The translations under genes were made by a program, and so were the position numbers. From NCBI GenBank assembly GCA_019828545.1, contig JACVRA010000096.1, positions 1 through 64,000 on the forward strand: 64,000 nucleotides of DNA, written 5' to 3'. This document shows positions 52,855-64,000 of the stretch, one piece after another. Under the pieces are notes generated by a model, which ran no database searches, was not told the DNA's origin, and saw only the letters and a list, made by a program, of their open reading frames with translations. Origin of the DNA: Paracamarosporium sp. OC-R06-R3. Its lineage: Eukaryota > Ascomycota > Dothideomycetes > Pleosporales > Didymosphaeriaceae. Numbering within the stretch: the stretch's first letter is position 1; every line of letters starts with the position of its first letter.

Positions 52855-54618
52855 ATGGAATCTGGCAAAGCTGGGTCCTCGACAAAGCCCAAAGATTCGT
52901 CCGAAGCCGGCACCCTCGCCCCGCCCTTCATCCACTCCAAACATCCCAAGCCAAAGTCTTCCAAGCGTGTGCAGAAACCCGAAAACCCGCACCAAGGGAG
53001 TGCAAAACGGAAAACCAAATCGCTGGACACTTCAGCTTCTTTTAGCACCCCTCAAGAACTCTCTAACAAGGGCATAGAGCAAGTCGGCACTGACCAACAG
53101 AAACGACGGCGCAACAATAAAGAGAGTCCACAGCTTTCCTCCGAGAAGGCACGTTCCGCAAAGCGAGCAAGGAACAGCGTACCGGCTGTATCCGAAAAAC
53201 TGCAGTCCTTGACCCCCGCAATTCTGGAGGGCCACACGGTGCGCGAAGGATACGTGGACAAGCTTCAACTGATGGACTCGGACTCCAACAATGTTCGTGG
53301 GGGCAGAGGGGGCGATGGTTCTGCATCAGAGGTTCGTATGGATAATGGCCCCACTGCATCAGCAGGCATGGGAGACCTAGAGACTACATCGCAGGCCACT
53401 CAGTCGTCCTACACGGCTGCCATCTATCGCTTGACCACCCTTGCGGCTGCAAATACCCATTTTCGATTCTCGTCTATCCCAGAGGGTATACGTTTCCGAA
53501 TTTCCGCCATCGTTCAACGCCCCATCCTGGAGGATAGGACGAAAGAGCTATCGCGCATTGCACATGAATTGCATAACAATTTTGCTCTTGCCCTTAGCGA
53601 AGGACCTGAACAAGATAGGTGCATTGAGTTATTCCACCAAGCCCTTTCTGCTTTGGGCTACGGCGGATGTCTCCCCCCTCTAAGGAAAGCAGGTATGTTG
53701 CCATTTATATTGACACTACAAACATCTTCGATGCTCACATCATCACTAGATTGGGAGCCAAGCCTCAAGCCGCACACTTCCATTCCGATGACGTCGCCAA
53801 CTTTCTCGTCGCCGGACACCTTGAGAGCTTGCTCCTCTCCAAACACCTTGAGTGCTTGCTCCTCCCCGGACACCTTGAGTGCTTGCTCCTCTCCGGACAC
53901 CTTGGAAGCTTGCCCTTCCGTAGACAATGGTGATATGTCTCCGAAAGACAAGGTACATCCTTCGACCTTGATTTGATGATTGCTGATCCCACAACCGAAT
54001 CGCGAGTCTAAACGAATGGGACTCCCGCCAACCCCTCAATGGGAGGTGTAAACGCCTCGGCCATGCATCTCGATTGGCCTCAGCAGTGACGCCGTAGCCA
54101 CTAAACTTCAATCGCTATACATGACAAAGAAAATCGCTGAGATTTTCCTCAAAGCGTTGGGGACACCTGACCCTCGAACGGGCAGCGAACCGCTGCTTTG
54201 TTTGGGGCCTACTAAGCAAGAGGCACAAACTCAATTCCCGTTCCTGATGGTTGAGGGCAAATCATATGCAACTGGCAGGACTATCTATGATGCACAGAAT
54301 CGAGCTGCCGTTTCTGGGGCCCGCGCTCTCGAGATCTTGCATCGTCTAGAAGATCTTGCTCGGAAGGCTGACCCTAGCACCCGTGAGGGGCTGCACATCG
54401 TGTTCAGCGTCTGCACACAGGGACCAATTCACGAGCTCTGGGCGCTTTATACAACAAAAGAAAACGGTCGCCGCACATACAACAGCAAGATCTGGAAGAG
54501 CTGCAACATGGCAGTTGAGTGTGAAGTGCCGGGGTTCCTTGAAGCTGTTGACAACGTGTTGAGATGGGGCCTCGAAGGGCATATGGACCAGATTGTGAAA
54601 CGGATGGACGTAGTGTGA
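52855..54618 (+). CDS. Basic, disordered protein with possible nuclease-like C-terminal domain
   Basis: Starts MESGKAGSSTKPKDSSEAGT. The first ~150 residues are disordered with nuclear-localisation-like clusters (QQKRRRNNKE, KARSAKRARNS); a globular stretch follows (FRISAIVQRPILEDRTKELS). A 57-base in-frame GT-AG segment (53693-53749) may be an intron. A four-unit 9-residue repeat follows. The C-terminal part from about 54085 (SSDAVATKLQSLYMTKKIAE) to the stop has FLMVEGKS...AQNRAAVSGARALEIL, resembling the PD-(D/E)XK-like fungal family annotated as DUF7924, the E-x-K being the candidate catalytic pair. The join between 53976 and 54085 is unresolved: FDLDLMIADPTTES is readable in a shifted frame there, so either an undetected intron or a frameshift separates the halves. 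Family assignment is tentative. Confidence 0.5.
53806..53913. repeat. 27-base minisatellite, four units, in coding sequence
   Basis: Four consecutive 27-base units (53806, 53833, 53860, 53887) encoding SSPDTLRAC, SSPNTLSAC, SSPDTLSAC, SSPDTLEAC. Frame is kept in every unit, so copy number can change without breaking the protein. Confidence 0.92.
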
Positions 54619-56058
54619 ATGGCGACTACGTGGCTGGTTGTGAAAAAGTTTGATCGGACAACGTTGCTTAACTGTATATTACCATAGTTCTATTTGGTAG
54701 CCGGAGGACGTAACTGCTAGCTAACACATTTTCCGGCAGGAGGTAGCTAGTAATAATACTTGCTTTATGAAGAGTAGTGGAGTCACTAGCCGTACGCTTT
54801 CTGCATACTACTATCTCCAAGTCCTCCATCACTACAACATCTTCTGTTGTTTGTCTATACTATAGCCACTACATCGCCGGATTACTGCTATTTGTTAACC
54901 AAAGCGAAAGATACTACAGCTTCACTAATATCATCTACATCAAACGAGAGCGCCCTCTCGAAAGGCGATATATAGGTAGATGGCTGGGAATCCTGTCGTG
55001 ATTCCATTATTGCTGGAGCGCTTTCCAAACGAGGCTGTCATCTAGGAGATTATCCGCAACAGCACGAAAATACTAGTACCTAGGGTGAAATAAATGGGCA
55101 ATGAGTTCAATAGGCGATAGTCTCTGGTGGCCAATGAGGTCAAAGACAGATGTTATGGAGCCTATGAAGACTCCTGCAACTCTTGCATCAATATGGCCCA
55201 GATGGATACCGAACAATCTATCAAGTACTCACGTGATCAAAGTCGATGGTTCTCACGCTAACAATAAGTAGGGACATGGTATTTCACATGTTTGCACTGT
55301 TTAGAGCCTTGCTGAATAGGTGTACAGAAATAGAAGTCGCATGTCTTGCAAAAAACCTTCAACTATCATCATGCCCGTTTTCGCGGATGGCATCTCGCCT
55401 GCTCCGCATCTGACCCCGTACATTACCAAGATCAATAATGCTTGACACTTTTACATCTCTTCAACGTGTGCCAAATCTGAAATGATATGAGCTCGAAGCA
55501 GAACCTCGAGGCTTTCAAAAATAACAACGGGATGGTTTTTTGCGCATCTTTGTCCGTTTCCTTTCCTAGCCTGACTCGCCTGTCAGTGTACGAGGATCGG
55601 AGTTACCGGTATCGCTAAAAGTATCCAAAGATATGGGTTGTTGGGCTCTCGGTGTTGAGTCGGCAATAAATCTGGTGTCATCATTGCGACATCCGTGATC
55701 GCATTGTCTGCAAGGCAATCGCGTTATCAGCAAGAGAATCGCGCTACACCCCCAAGCTTGCTGAGAGGCACAGTGACATTACGCTAGAGTGGAACCCCTC
55801 ATTCTTGTGTAACATATATGTGGTGTCAGCATGTTCGGCACAGTTCTGTGGACGCTTGCGCTCGTATGCTAGCGCAGATGCAGTATGCATGCATTAGGCA
55901 AGCAGAAGCGGAGGCAGCAGCGGAGGTAAGACACCGCACGCATGGCGCTACGTGTCCAGAGATAAAGCCATTACAGCACGCCTAGCAAGCGATAAGACCG
56001 GATTGAATCATCAAAATCAAGCCCTTTTACTCTAGATCTATTCTTCAAAAGGCACGAT
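54619..56058. other. AT-rich gap
   Basis: No supportable gene. A short coding-like run near 55130-55260 (VANEVKDRCYGAYEDSCNSC) has no start or family. Confidence 0.4.
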
Positions 56059-56256
56059 ATGTGCGACAAGGTTCACGCCCAATTTGGGGTGTGTGGACAT
56101 CTTGCATTCGTGTTCATAGCAAGGTGTGCCACAGCGCGAGCGAATGGAATCACCTGTTCGCCGGATCAACGTGAAGACACCCATGACTGGCAAGAGGATA
56201 AAGCCAACGAAAAATGTCCTGCTTGTAAGGGAGAAACCCCTCCTGGGACTCCTTGA
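56059..56256 (+). CDS. Small intracellular Cys-rich protein (MC...CGH family), second copy
   Basis: A 65-residue intron-less protein, MCDKVHAQFGVCGHLAFVFI, then Cys at ARC and ITC and a CPAC pair (EKCPACKGE). It shares with the protein at 35830-36069 the N-terminal MC, the CGH, and the C-terminal CPxC. No signal peptide. A zinc-ribbon-like fold is possible, but only the Cys/His spacing supports it. Role unknown. Confidence 0.55.
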   Translation: MCDKVHAQFGVCGHLAFVFIARCATARANGITCSPDQREDTHDWQEDKANEKCPACKGETPPGTP

Positions 56257-57000
56257 ACCAATTGTAGGTGATGATATCGTGCTCTAATATGGGAGGAACG
56301 GATGCTAATTCGAGACCCTCTTAAGTTCAGAAAGCGACATCTGCTCCTCTCTACCGCCCCAGACGAAAGAAGAACTTAACTGTTTTGCCATTCCTATCTA
56401 CTTGTTTCTCTGAATAAAGACTCTTAGGCAGGAGCAGAATGTTAGTTTATATGATTGACATGCCTACCAATTTTTGCCTTGCCTCCATGCAATTTTGAAC
56501 CTCATGCGGCAATGCTTTGTAGCACGCGACGGTCAAACTCATCGCACATTTCTCCTTGGTCCCGCTCTCTTCTGTGAAATACGCATACGCGATACCCGCA
56601 TGCTATACAGGGAAGAATATTCTCTTTCAATCCCCCCTCATGTATCTGCCCGAACTCAGTGAAATAAGCGTCGAGTAACAGCGGTACGATCGGTGACGAC
56701 GAGTGGTGATTAAGATCCTGGGTGGATTTACCTTCCAACACAGGGAAGCACACCAAAGTTATAAATCCTTGCAGATACCAGGATGGACCTAATACGTCAG
56801 GTGGTGGTAGTTTCATGGCTAATCAACCAAGCGAGCAACGCCGCACCACCTCACAGCCGAAATGAATGCGGCACGGGGCGCGACCGCTGAGTGGCGCAGC
56901 GGCTCAGTCAATATTGGTTGCGGGAGTACCGCTCTGTGCTTACGGATATGATTCCATCCTATTTCAGTGTGGACTGCTGAGGGTTTCTCTTCTCCTCTCA
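56257..57000. other. Intergenic, nothing firm
   Basis: No supportable exon; probably contains the promoter of the following gene. Confidence 0.4.
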
Positions 57001-58028
57001 ATGCTTCTACATCCATACTACCCGTACGATTACCAGACACCGCACAGCTTCGCTCCCAATAATTATGAGGTATGAATGCTTTCTTGATGTTGGTTAAGTC
57101 TAACATTGCAGAATAGCCGATTCATGAGCATTCACAGGATCTGTGGCAGCTCTAGCCCTAGTCCAGCGCCGATGTCCGTGCTGAATCGCAATCTAACGAC
57201 GCCAACCACAGAGATACTTTTGGTGGAGCCGGCGAAGCCTCATAAGGTCTCAGAGCATCTGGAGGGAAGTCCCCAAGCCTCTATTGACATCGATCTCGGA
57301 ACCGCTATACGGCATTTTCATGAATTCAAACCCCTCATTGTTTCCACAGCTCAGAATCAATACCAGGGCCAACTCACTCTACCTGATCTCAACTCTAGTA
57401 CAGTCGCAGCCTGCTCTATGAAGCAACAAACCCATTCAAAGCAAGTTTTTAGCGACCTTGCTAGTTACGCACTGCTACATATCTGGTACTGTGCCGGAAT
57501 CCGAAAGTGGAAGACTGTAGCGGATACTCTCAATCGAATCCTGGCCCGAATGGGAATTGATGAAATCCACGCAGAAGACGAATTGCAACCGCAGGTCCAG
57601 TATCTAGTCTCGAAGTTGGGAATCGATTCCTCAGATGACCAATGGATCGGGAAGGCCTTGAACGCTATTCTTATTCAGCGCAGATTCATTTCACCATCTT
57701 CTTTGGTTCGACTAAAAGATCTGCAAGCTCTGTTATATAAGTGTAGGAATTTAGGCTAGGAAATTCATGTAAGGCTTCTGGTCGTACGTACCTAAGATAA
57801 TTGTTGAATCCTAGAATAGGAACAGCCTTGGACCAACGTCTTCAGGATAAGGACGGATTTAGGAGCAGAAAGACTGAGTCTTTTGGAGAGGACGAGATTT
57901 CATATGGGGTCGATGACGAAACAAGTGGCTGTACAAACCGACAAGGACGGCCTTCAAGATGCAGACTATCATTTGATTATCCCTTAGCGTCATTCCAATC
58001 CCTACCTGAGGTTTTCATAAAAATATGA
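57001..58028 (+). CDS. Orphan helical protein, three exons
   Basis: Exons 57001-57069, 57112-57740 and 57815-58028 join in frame to 303 residues. The N-terminus is Tyr/Pro-rich (MLLHPYYPYDYQTPHSFAPN) and the next ~90 residues low in structure; from about 120 to 225 the sequence is helical and compact (ASYALLHIWYCAGIRKWKTV, VQYLVSKLGIDSSDDQWIGK, SLVRLKDLQALLYKIGTALD). The tail is charged and probably disordered. No signal peptide, membrane segment or family recognised. A Tyr/Pro-rich head before a helical core is seen in some nuclear regulators, but that is only an analogy. The third exon is supported by the coherent peptide across its junction and by divisibility of the total length. Confidence 0.55.
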
Positions 58029-58339
58029 TTTACGATAAGTCAAACTCGTGATCACGCATGTGACAGCATTCGAGAGTAAACTCCTGATCGTGACCAGCGT
58101 CAACACTTTGCCTGTTTCTCTTTAGGACCAATAGGGGCGTCGTTCAAATGTCTCTCACTCACGGATGTTCTACCTAAAATACTAAGCCTTGTCGAACTCT
58201 CCTCTACTCCTGGGTGGGCGATTGCAAGAAATACTTGCCTACACAGTCTGACTCTCATATAGCATACCATCATTGACTGATGATCGTATCATCTCATTTT
58301 GTCACGACCCATTTACCACAATTTTATCCTCAATACGGT

Positions 58340-58680
58340 GCTCAAACAAGATCGCACAAATCTCGGACGACCGAGCCGTGGAGTTTGGACAATTCGTTAC
58401 TGTTCAAGAATTTAGGAACTAGCAGATTGCCCAACAGTGCAAAAAAGTGGCTAATGAGCTATGGCTTAACCGATTGCACAGCCGAGGGTACCAGACTGAT
58501 CTTCGTAACTATGCCTTATGCATGTGCCACTTGGATTTCAATTCAAGGAATATTATCAGTCCCATGGCTTGTAAGTTTGAAGCCGGTCGAACCGAAGCGC
58601 CACTGACCAAGATTATTATTTAGTTGTGGAGCTCAAACTTCCCAGAGAGTAAGCATTGGGACATAGGATCTTAAGTTAAA
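58340..58680 (+). pseudogene. Second APH-family phosphotransferase relic
   Basis: Reads SDDRAVEFGQFVTVQEFRN, an in-frame TAG, QIAQQCKKVANELWLNRL, then YALCMCHLDFNSRNIISPMA, which corresponds to the catalytic L-C-H-x-D-x-x-x-R-N-I motif of fungal APH proteins, and ends at a GTAAGT donor followed by LWSSNFPE. The TAG is where a Trp would fit and is the same RIP-type change as in the other relics. The N-lobe and the rest of the C-lobe are not readable. Confidence 0.55.
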
Positions 58681-61395
58681 CTGTTTTCCCCTGCGAGGTT
58701 CTATTCAAATTAACCCGAGTTTGGGAGCTAGCTAGCTCTTAAGTAGAAGGAGGTGCCTCACAATAGGATTGAATAGTAAATCACAAAGATTTGAACAATG
58801 CCCATATTTTTATTCCTTGAGGGGAAGAGAACTTAAATAGTGTAAGGAATATAGAGTCTAGTCTCGTTTTGCACCATAAACTGTCTCAAGAAGCATCTTC
58901 CACGCCAGTGAAGAACGTTCACTCAGCTCTCCACTCCGTACCTCATCTTCGATGGGCAATGTTGAAGGTCAGTCGCGCCCGTTGCATCGGCAGCAACATA
59001 TCAATAGCTGTGTAGGTACGACTAAAGCGATGCGGCAATGTAGCCTGCTTTCTCGATCTTCTCAATGGCAAAGTAGCTAGCTGTAGTGTCAGTTATCTGT
59101 GGTTGAGGCCATACGGAAAAGACCTGCATCCAGTGCCGGCAACCCGATCCTTGGGGTGTGTACTCAAACTCATGTTATTCATTGTTGCGAATGACTTTGC
59201 AAAGAATCTCGTGCCATCTGTGGCCACACTTATAGTCAGTCAGCAGATGTCAGACTTTTTTCAATTTAGCTTCTTGAACTTTTCCCACAGTCACGTAAAT
59301 TTTCAAAGAACTTCTTGCGCCCGCTTGACCAGTCCGCTCCATACTATGCCAACGTGCTTCCCTCTCCCTCAAATAAGAGGCATTGGCGTCATGCCACATC
59401 GCTATACCACTGTCTTTGACTCCCGGTCCAGTTTTGACACCTTTCTCCCACGCTTCGTTTGTAAGCGTCTCCTGGGGACTTTGAGCATTTTAGATGGCTG
59501 CCCTTAGATTTGGATCGCATAATTACACTGTACGTATTGTATTTTCTCGGATATCCGACACGAAATTCAAAGGGACCATACAAAGACGTTCTTCAGGATG
59601 CCTACGCATAAATTTGGAAACGAACGGATGTCCTTTAGAAATGTAGTGGCCTTCGTAAATGTATCAGTGAAAGCACTGAGATGTTTTGAACGGTTTCCCG
59701 CTAGTGAGAGGTATTAGATGGGAGGAATATGATTGATTGACCTAGCTAAAGCGAATTGCCAGAGTTATCTATATACTGATCACGTGATTATTACATGTGA
59801 CCTTTGCAACAGGACACACCTTTGTGCTTGACTCTTTTGTTTCCAGAGCTATTGTAAATAGAAGAATGAGTGTTCTTTAGGGTTACAGCTTTACTTATGC
59901 CAAAGGTCAAGTTGTTCAGTCGCATGCCTCTTCGAAGGTGGGGTTATTCGGACGCAGGGGTTCGATCGCGCTAGACAGCCCCGCAATCCAACAGAACCAA
60001 ACAAGCCCTGGTTCAAGTGCCCAGCGTCGAGGGGACTGAGAATTCATCTTTGCGTACCTGAACCAGGGTGAACTGTATACGGCTTGATTCGGAATTTGCC
60101 GCCCACTCTTATCCCACAAAGTCGTATTCGTCTCTCACCTTGCACGAATTGCGTGACTCGTTGGGCATTTTCGCTTCATCGCATCGGGGAAGCGGACGAT
60201 GGCCCCTAACTATGCAAGTGTCTGCACTGACCGAATTGCTAGTAGGGCGTACGGCATCGACAAGGGATAAGGACCCACGCTGTATAGCACGATGTAATAG
60301 CAGCGATATTCGGAAAAGACTCCAGCTACTGTTTGGCCCCACGCATGAATCGTGCGTCCCTCCCCTTTCACCAATACTACTTATGTGTCACAAACGTTTC
60401 CAAACGCGACCAAGTACGATGCAAGCTTTTGTTCCTGCCAAAATTTTTCGTGGATGACATTGAAGACTATCGGATCGATAGGGATCTCGAATTAACACAT
60501 CCCCGGGGGATGAACGGCTGTGTGGGGAGTTAGGAGGCTCTATTAACACGGGTAGGCGATCAGGTCTTCTAATGCCGAAATAGGTTCCCATTGGCCAATG
60601 TGACGATGACGCAGAATTGAAAGAGGTCGGGGAACCCCACTACGATCAGATGCTCAGTTGCTCAGTTGCATTGCGCCATATGTGATGGGGTGCATCGCAG
60701 AATGCTTGGGTTAGACCCAAGAACGATATGGAGATTTAATAGCAAACGTCGTTCAGGAACTTCAAATCCTAATCCTATGTCCCTACAAAAGATTCATTTT
60801 TATTAATGGGCAAGAACCAGTTAACATGCTATAGAACCGCGACTCGAATCCGATACGATGACAATGTCCTCTGCAGTGGTCAATGTCCGTCATTTCTACA
60901 TCATATTGTCCTCCAACTTCTCCTTCAGCTTTTCAACAATACCATGCTTCTTCCTATGCGTGATTGCATGTGGTCCCCCACCGTGACTCTTCTCAGCACT
61001 GGTACCTTGCAGACCACATCGCTTGTTTGTCGAACTGCAAAATAACTTCTTTCCTGAGTTACAATAGTATGCGGTCTAGCTAAGCCTGGCATGTTAACTT
61101 CGGAGAAAATGCTGCGAGGTGGCCCACCCTAATCGTAAGGGTCCCCTGCGCAGTCCACCCATTTCACGGATACAGAGAATGTTGTGCGACCTCCATGTCT
61201 GGTGTAGAACGCACGACAGACGCTCGTACCGTGCCCCTCATATGCAATGAGCGGGTGTAGGTGCAGGTGGACTCGTATTCGCCGCGTCTTAAGCTGATTG
61301 AACGCCGTCGTCGGTATGGGTGACCAGACGTCAACAGCTCCCTCGACAGAAAGATCGTGCGACTCTACAGCCAACCACATAACACTTCGCCTAAC
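58681..61395. other. 2.7-kb gene-poor gap
   Basis: No convincing exon, RNA gene or repeat found. Several 60-130 codon frames lack motifs and overlap on both strands. Confidence 0.4.
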
Positions 61396-63401
61396 ATGCA
61401 GACGGCGCCTCTAGCATCATCGACCGTTAGGAAACGTCCAGGAATGTGGGTCGATGTTGCGTGCAGCAGTTGTCGTCACTGGGGACATAAATGCGAACGC
61501 CTAAGCAATTCTGACTCCTGTTCGCGATGTGATCAATTGGGCAAGGAGTGTACCTGGTCAACTTCCAACAAACGTCGCAACACGTTTCATGGGTATAATT
61601 ACCTCCGTCTTCCTCACATGGAAGAATTGTCTCGGATATGCAACATCTTCACCCAACGCTTTTCTACCGAACTTTCCTTCTTCCATAAGGCGACCTTCCT
61701 AGACAAAATTGGGGGAAGAGATATACAAACTCTACCCGATGGCTATGCTCTCTTGGTCCTCGCCTTCCTCGCGCTTACAATACGTCATCTTGAAAAAAAA
61801 CGCGCCCCTCAACTTGCTCAGATGTATGCAGACGCTGCTCAAAGCAGACTCAGCGATGAAGCATTGGCCAATCCTTCGATAGAGATGGCGCAGGCTCTCT
61901 TGATGTGGGATGTCCCAAGATGCAGTGGAAAGAGCGCTATGCTAACTATCCACAACTATAGGCTTACCTATCGTGCAACCTGCCATAACGAACAATCACT
62001 AAGTATCGACCTACTCGAAAAGGCAGAAAACGCCATATCAAAGCTTTACTCTGTCATTGATCTTAACGGGACGGAGCGATCGACCGATCGACGTGACTTC
62101 ATTGTACAGGAAAGCCGCCGTCGTACTTTATGGAGCCTTGGCGCGGTCACTATGTGCGTGAATGCCGGTGACCGTAAATTTTGTGGCGCAGTAATGGAGA
62201 TGTACCGGTTGAAGGTCCAGTTGCCTTGCAAGTATGATCATTTCGAGGTAGGGCTTCTGAATATAACCAGACGACTGCAAGAGACGGACGAAGAGTTCGC
62301 TAAGCGATATTTCCAACGGGATACACAACACTTGAAGCAAAATTCATGTGGCCCAGCTATGAAAGAGATTTGGGAGGATGAAGCTCAGCAGGAGCATTTG
62401 CCTTGGACTATCAAGGCAATGGATATTCTTGCTACTATCACAAAACATGACCGTTCTGCGACTGAACCGTACGTCCTATCAGAACTCGCTATACTTGTCT
62501 GACGCTAATTTCCGTAGATACAATATGATGTTTCCGTTGATGGAAGGATCTGCCGCTGCTGAAACAACCCTCTCGGAGCTTCATACGAGAATAGTTGAGC
62601 TCCATCGCAAACTTCCGCGGGTAAAACGCCTCAGTTCGACAAGAACAAATCATCACTTGCGACATAGAGATTGTGTGCCATACGTGTCCTTGCACTCGGC
62701 CTTAATGATGTGCCGGGTGGCTTTGTTTGAGAAACGTCTTTCAAACGCTCCGTTGTGGGTGCAACTGCAGGATGCAGAGAGTTTCCTCCGCGTTATGAAC
62801 ATGTACTTTGACCTTCTGCAAACCTGCATCGAGGCCAACCATATACTCCCGATTGAGGGGCCAATCACTGTGTGGGTTTGCTTCAGGACTCTTTCCTCAA
62901 GTACGTTACATGGTTTATCGATCGCTCGAGCAACAAGAGGCTAACTTGATAGCAGTCATGTCGTGGTGCACTTTTTACTCCCACTTAGACATAGCTGGAT
63001 ATCACATACGCGACCTGGTCCTGAAAATTTTCCAAGTTGGCTCGAGATTCCTTGTTCGTCTGCAAACCCAAAACATCTTGGCTCGAACACTTGGTAACAG
63101 GCTCAAGGTCAAGTCTCATGTGCTTATGACATTTATGTCTAGGTATGGACCGGGTCCCACTGCGCCTACGAAGAAGACCTTGAGAGAGGGTCTCATACAA
63201 TACCTACCTGTGGAAGGCGACTTGACTACAATCGAAAACCAAGCATTCGACGGAATTCCTGATCCAGAGCAGTTCCTCCGCACCGCTGAAAAGTTCATGG
63301 GTTGTGTCAGAAACCCCCAACACTTCAGGCCCAATACAAATAATAGTGGCGGAAATGAAGCTCGGAGAATGTCTATTTCGGATATTTTGAACCCTGTTTG
63401 A
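61396..63401 (+). CDS. Zn2Cys6 transcription factor with fungal regulatory domain
   Basis: Nuclear zinc-cluster regulator. Exons 61396-62468, 62518-62900 and 62956-63401 give 633 residues. The cluster is at ~23-51: CSSCRHWGHKCERLSNSDSC then CDQLGKEC (C-X2-C-X6-C-X8-C-X2-C-X6-C). The middle carries the fungal-specific transcription-factor domain pattern, from ICNIFTQRFSTELSFFHKATF through ALLVLAFLALTIRHLEKKRA to ESRRRTLWSLGAVTMCVNAG, where the family has ExRRRxFWxxF. A 57-base in-frame stretch ending CTATGCTAACTATCCACAAC TATAG may be a further intron; the protein is open either way. An earlier in-frame ATG lies at 61357. Target genes unknown; no biosynthetic cluster adjoins it. Confidence 0.8.
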
Positions 63402-64000
63402 GATATCAATGCTTGGTAATGTCACTTGAAGTCTGGCGATAGGCGCGTACTCAAGAAGTGAGGAATACAAACGAAGGGGAAGCACACTCGTACCCTAGGG
63501 TTGGTACTCTCATGACTTATGATGTTTCTTCTGTTTCTTTTGTTTTCATACACGACATAGTTTCTCGTCTATTGAATGGTAGCCATCGATCGTGCTATTG
63601 ATATGCCAATTGGAAATAGCTACATGAATCGATGACATGACTCCTCGCTATCCTCATCAAACCATACGTTTGCAAAGTGGACTGTTGACGAGCATAACTA
63701 CATAAACCTATAACTGAATAATGATGCAGCAGTCAAAAGTGAGTAACTCCACTCTGGAGCCTGAGTCCGACCCGCCAGGTCCCACACCAGGCCCAACACC
63801 CACTCGAATTAGAAATAGCCGTTTATAGGCGGCAAATGACGACCGATTCCCTTGTTACTATGACAATTGAAAGCAGTACAGGTTGGTCTCATGTTATGCT
63901 GCCGAAGCAAGCAGTGATTTGTACACTTAGGAGGCCCATCCACTGGAATAATGCGTTCCACTCCATATTAACCAGGAATATACAAGTGAGCTCTACGGAA
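63402..64000. other. Terminal intergenic region
   Basis: No complete gene. An ATGATG followed 18 bases later by GTGAGT (63721-63743) could be the first short exon of a gene continuing past the window, but nothing confirms it. Confidence 0.3.

Noticed and set aside
59940..60000. tRNA-like GGGGTTCGATC sequence
   Set aside because: The B-box-like motif is isolated; flanking sequence does not form a T stem or an A-box at the right distance.
61129..61380. Minus-strand protein divergent from the second zinc-cluster gene
   Set aside because: The frame runs into the zinc-cluster leader and shows no family features.
1..64000. CRISPR arrays, bacterial operons or ribosome binding sites
   Set aside because: Spliced genes and fungal families show a eukaryotic nuclear genome; tandem repeats here lack regular unique spacers.

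Overview
This is a window of a filamentous ascomycete genome. The signs are short GT-AG introns of 42-90 bases with CTAAC-like branch points, fungal-specific families (Zn2Cys6 regulators, SUR7/PalI, RAVE/Rogdi, NVJ2-type SMP protein, Met1-type uroporphyrinogen methyltransferase), and old repeats carrying G-to-A or C-to-T nonsense changes in the CpA context expected of repeat-induced point mutation (RIP). The gene set is compatible with a dothideomycete, but the species cannot be fixed from the sequence. I found no convincing rRNA, tRNA or CRISPR.

Bases 1-4,100 hold mobile-element material: a broken pogo/Fot1-like transposase and a spliced, zinc-knuckle gag-like gene with a second overlapping frame. 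Bases 4,400-16,060 mix a five-exon Zn2Cys6 regulator and a five-exon histidine phosphatase with relics: an ABC-transporter end capped by a dispersed repeat, an ankyrin pseudogene, an APH-type phosphotransferase relic in AT-rich DNA, and a frameshifted kinase. Bases 16,850-23,280 are a housekeeping block: NVJ2-like lipid-transfer protein, SUR7-family membrane protein and RAVE subunit 2.

Bases 23,300-32,900 are accessory sequence around an eight-exon, strongly degenerate Hsp70/BiP-like gene. A MET1-type siroheme gene (32,957-34,602) sits between two inverted copies of a roughly 90-base repeat. Next come a small Cys-rich protein, a kinase-like protein lacking the catalytic Asp, a repeat-rich gap, and ADE1 (39,534-40,602). 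Bases 41,000-52,800 are gene-poor, with a coiled-coil protein, a three-finger C2H2 protein and several small orphans. The last 11 kb hold a minisatellite-containing gene with a possible nuclease-like C-terminal half, a second small Cys-rich protein, a 303-residue orphan, another APH relic and a second Zn2Cys6 regulator.

As fungal genes these are independent transcription units, and no biosynthetic cluster is apparent. The strongest candidates for something new are the degenerate Hsp70-like gene, the probable pseudokinase, the MET1 gene framed by inverted repeats, the gag-like two-frame gene, and the four-copy dispersed repeat. Exon limits were placed by eye from splice signals and reading-frame continuity, with total coding length divisible by three wherever a full model is given.
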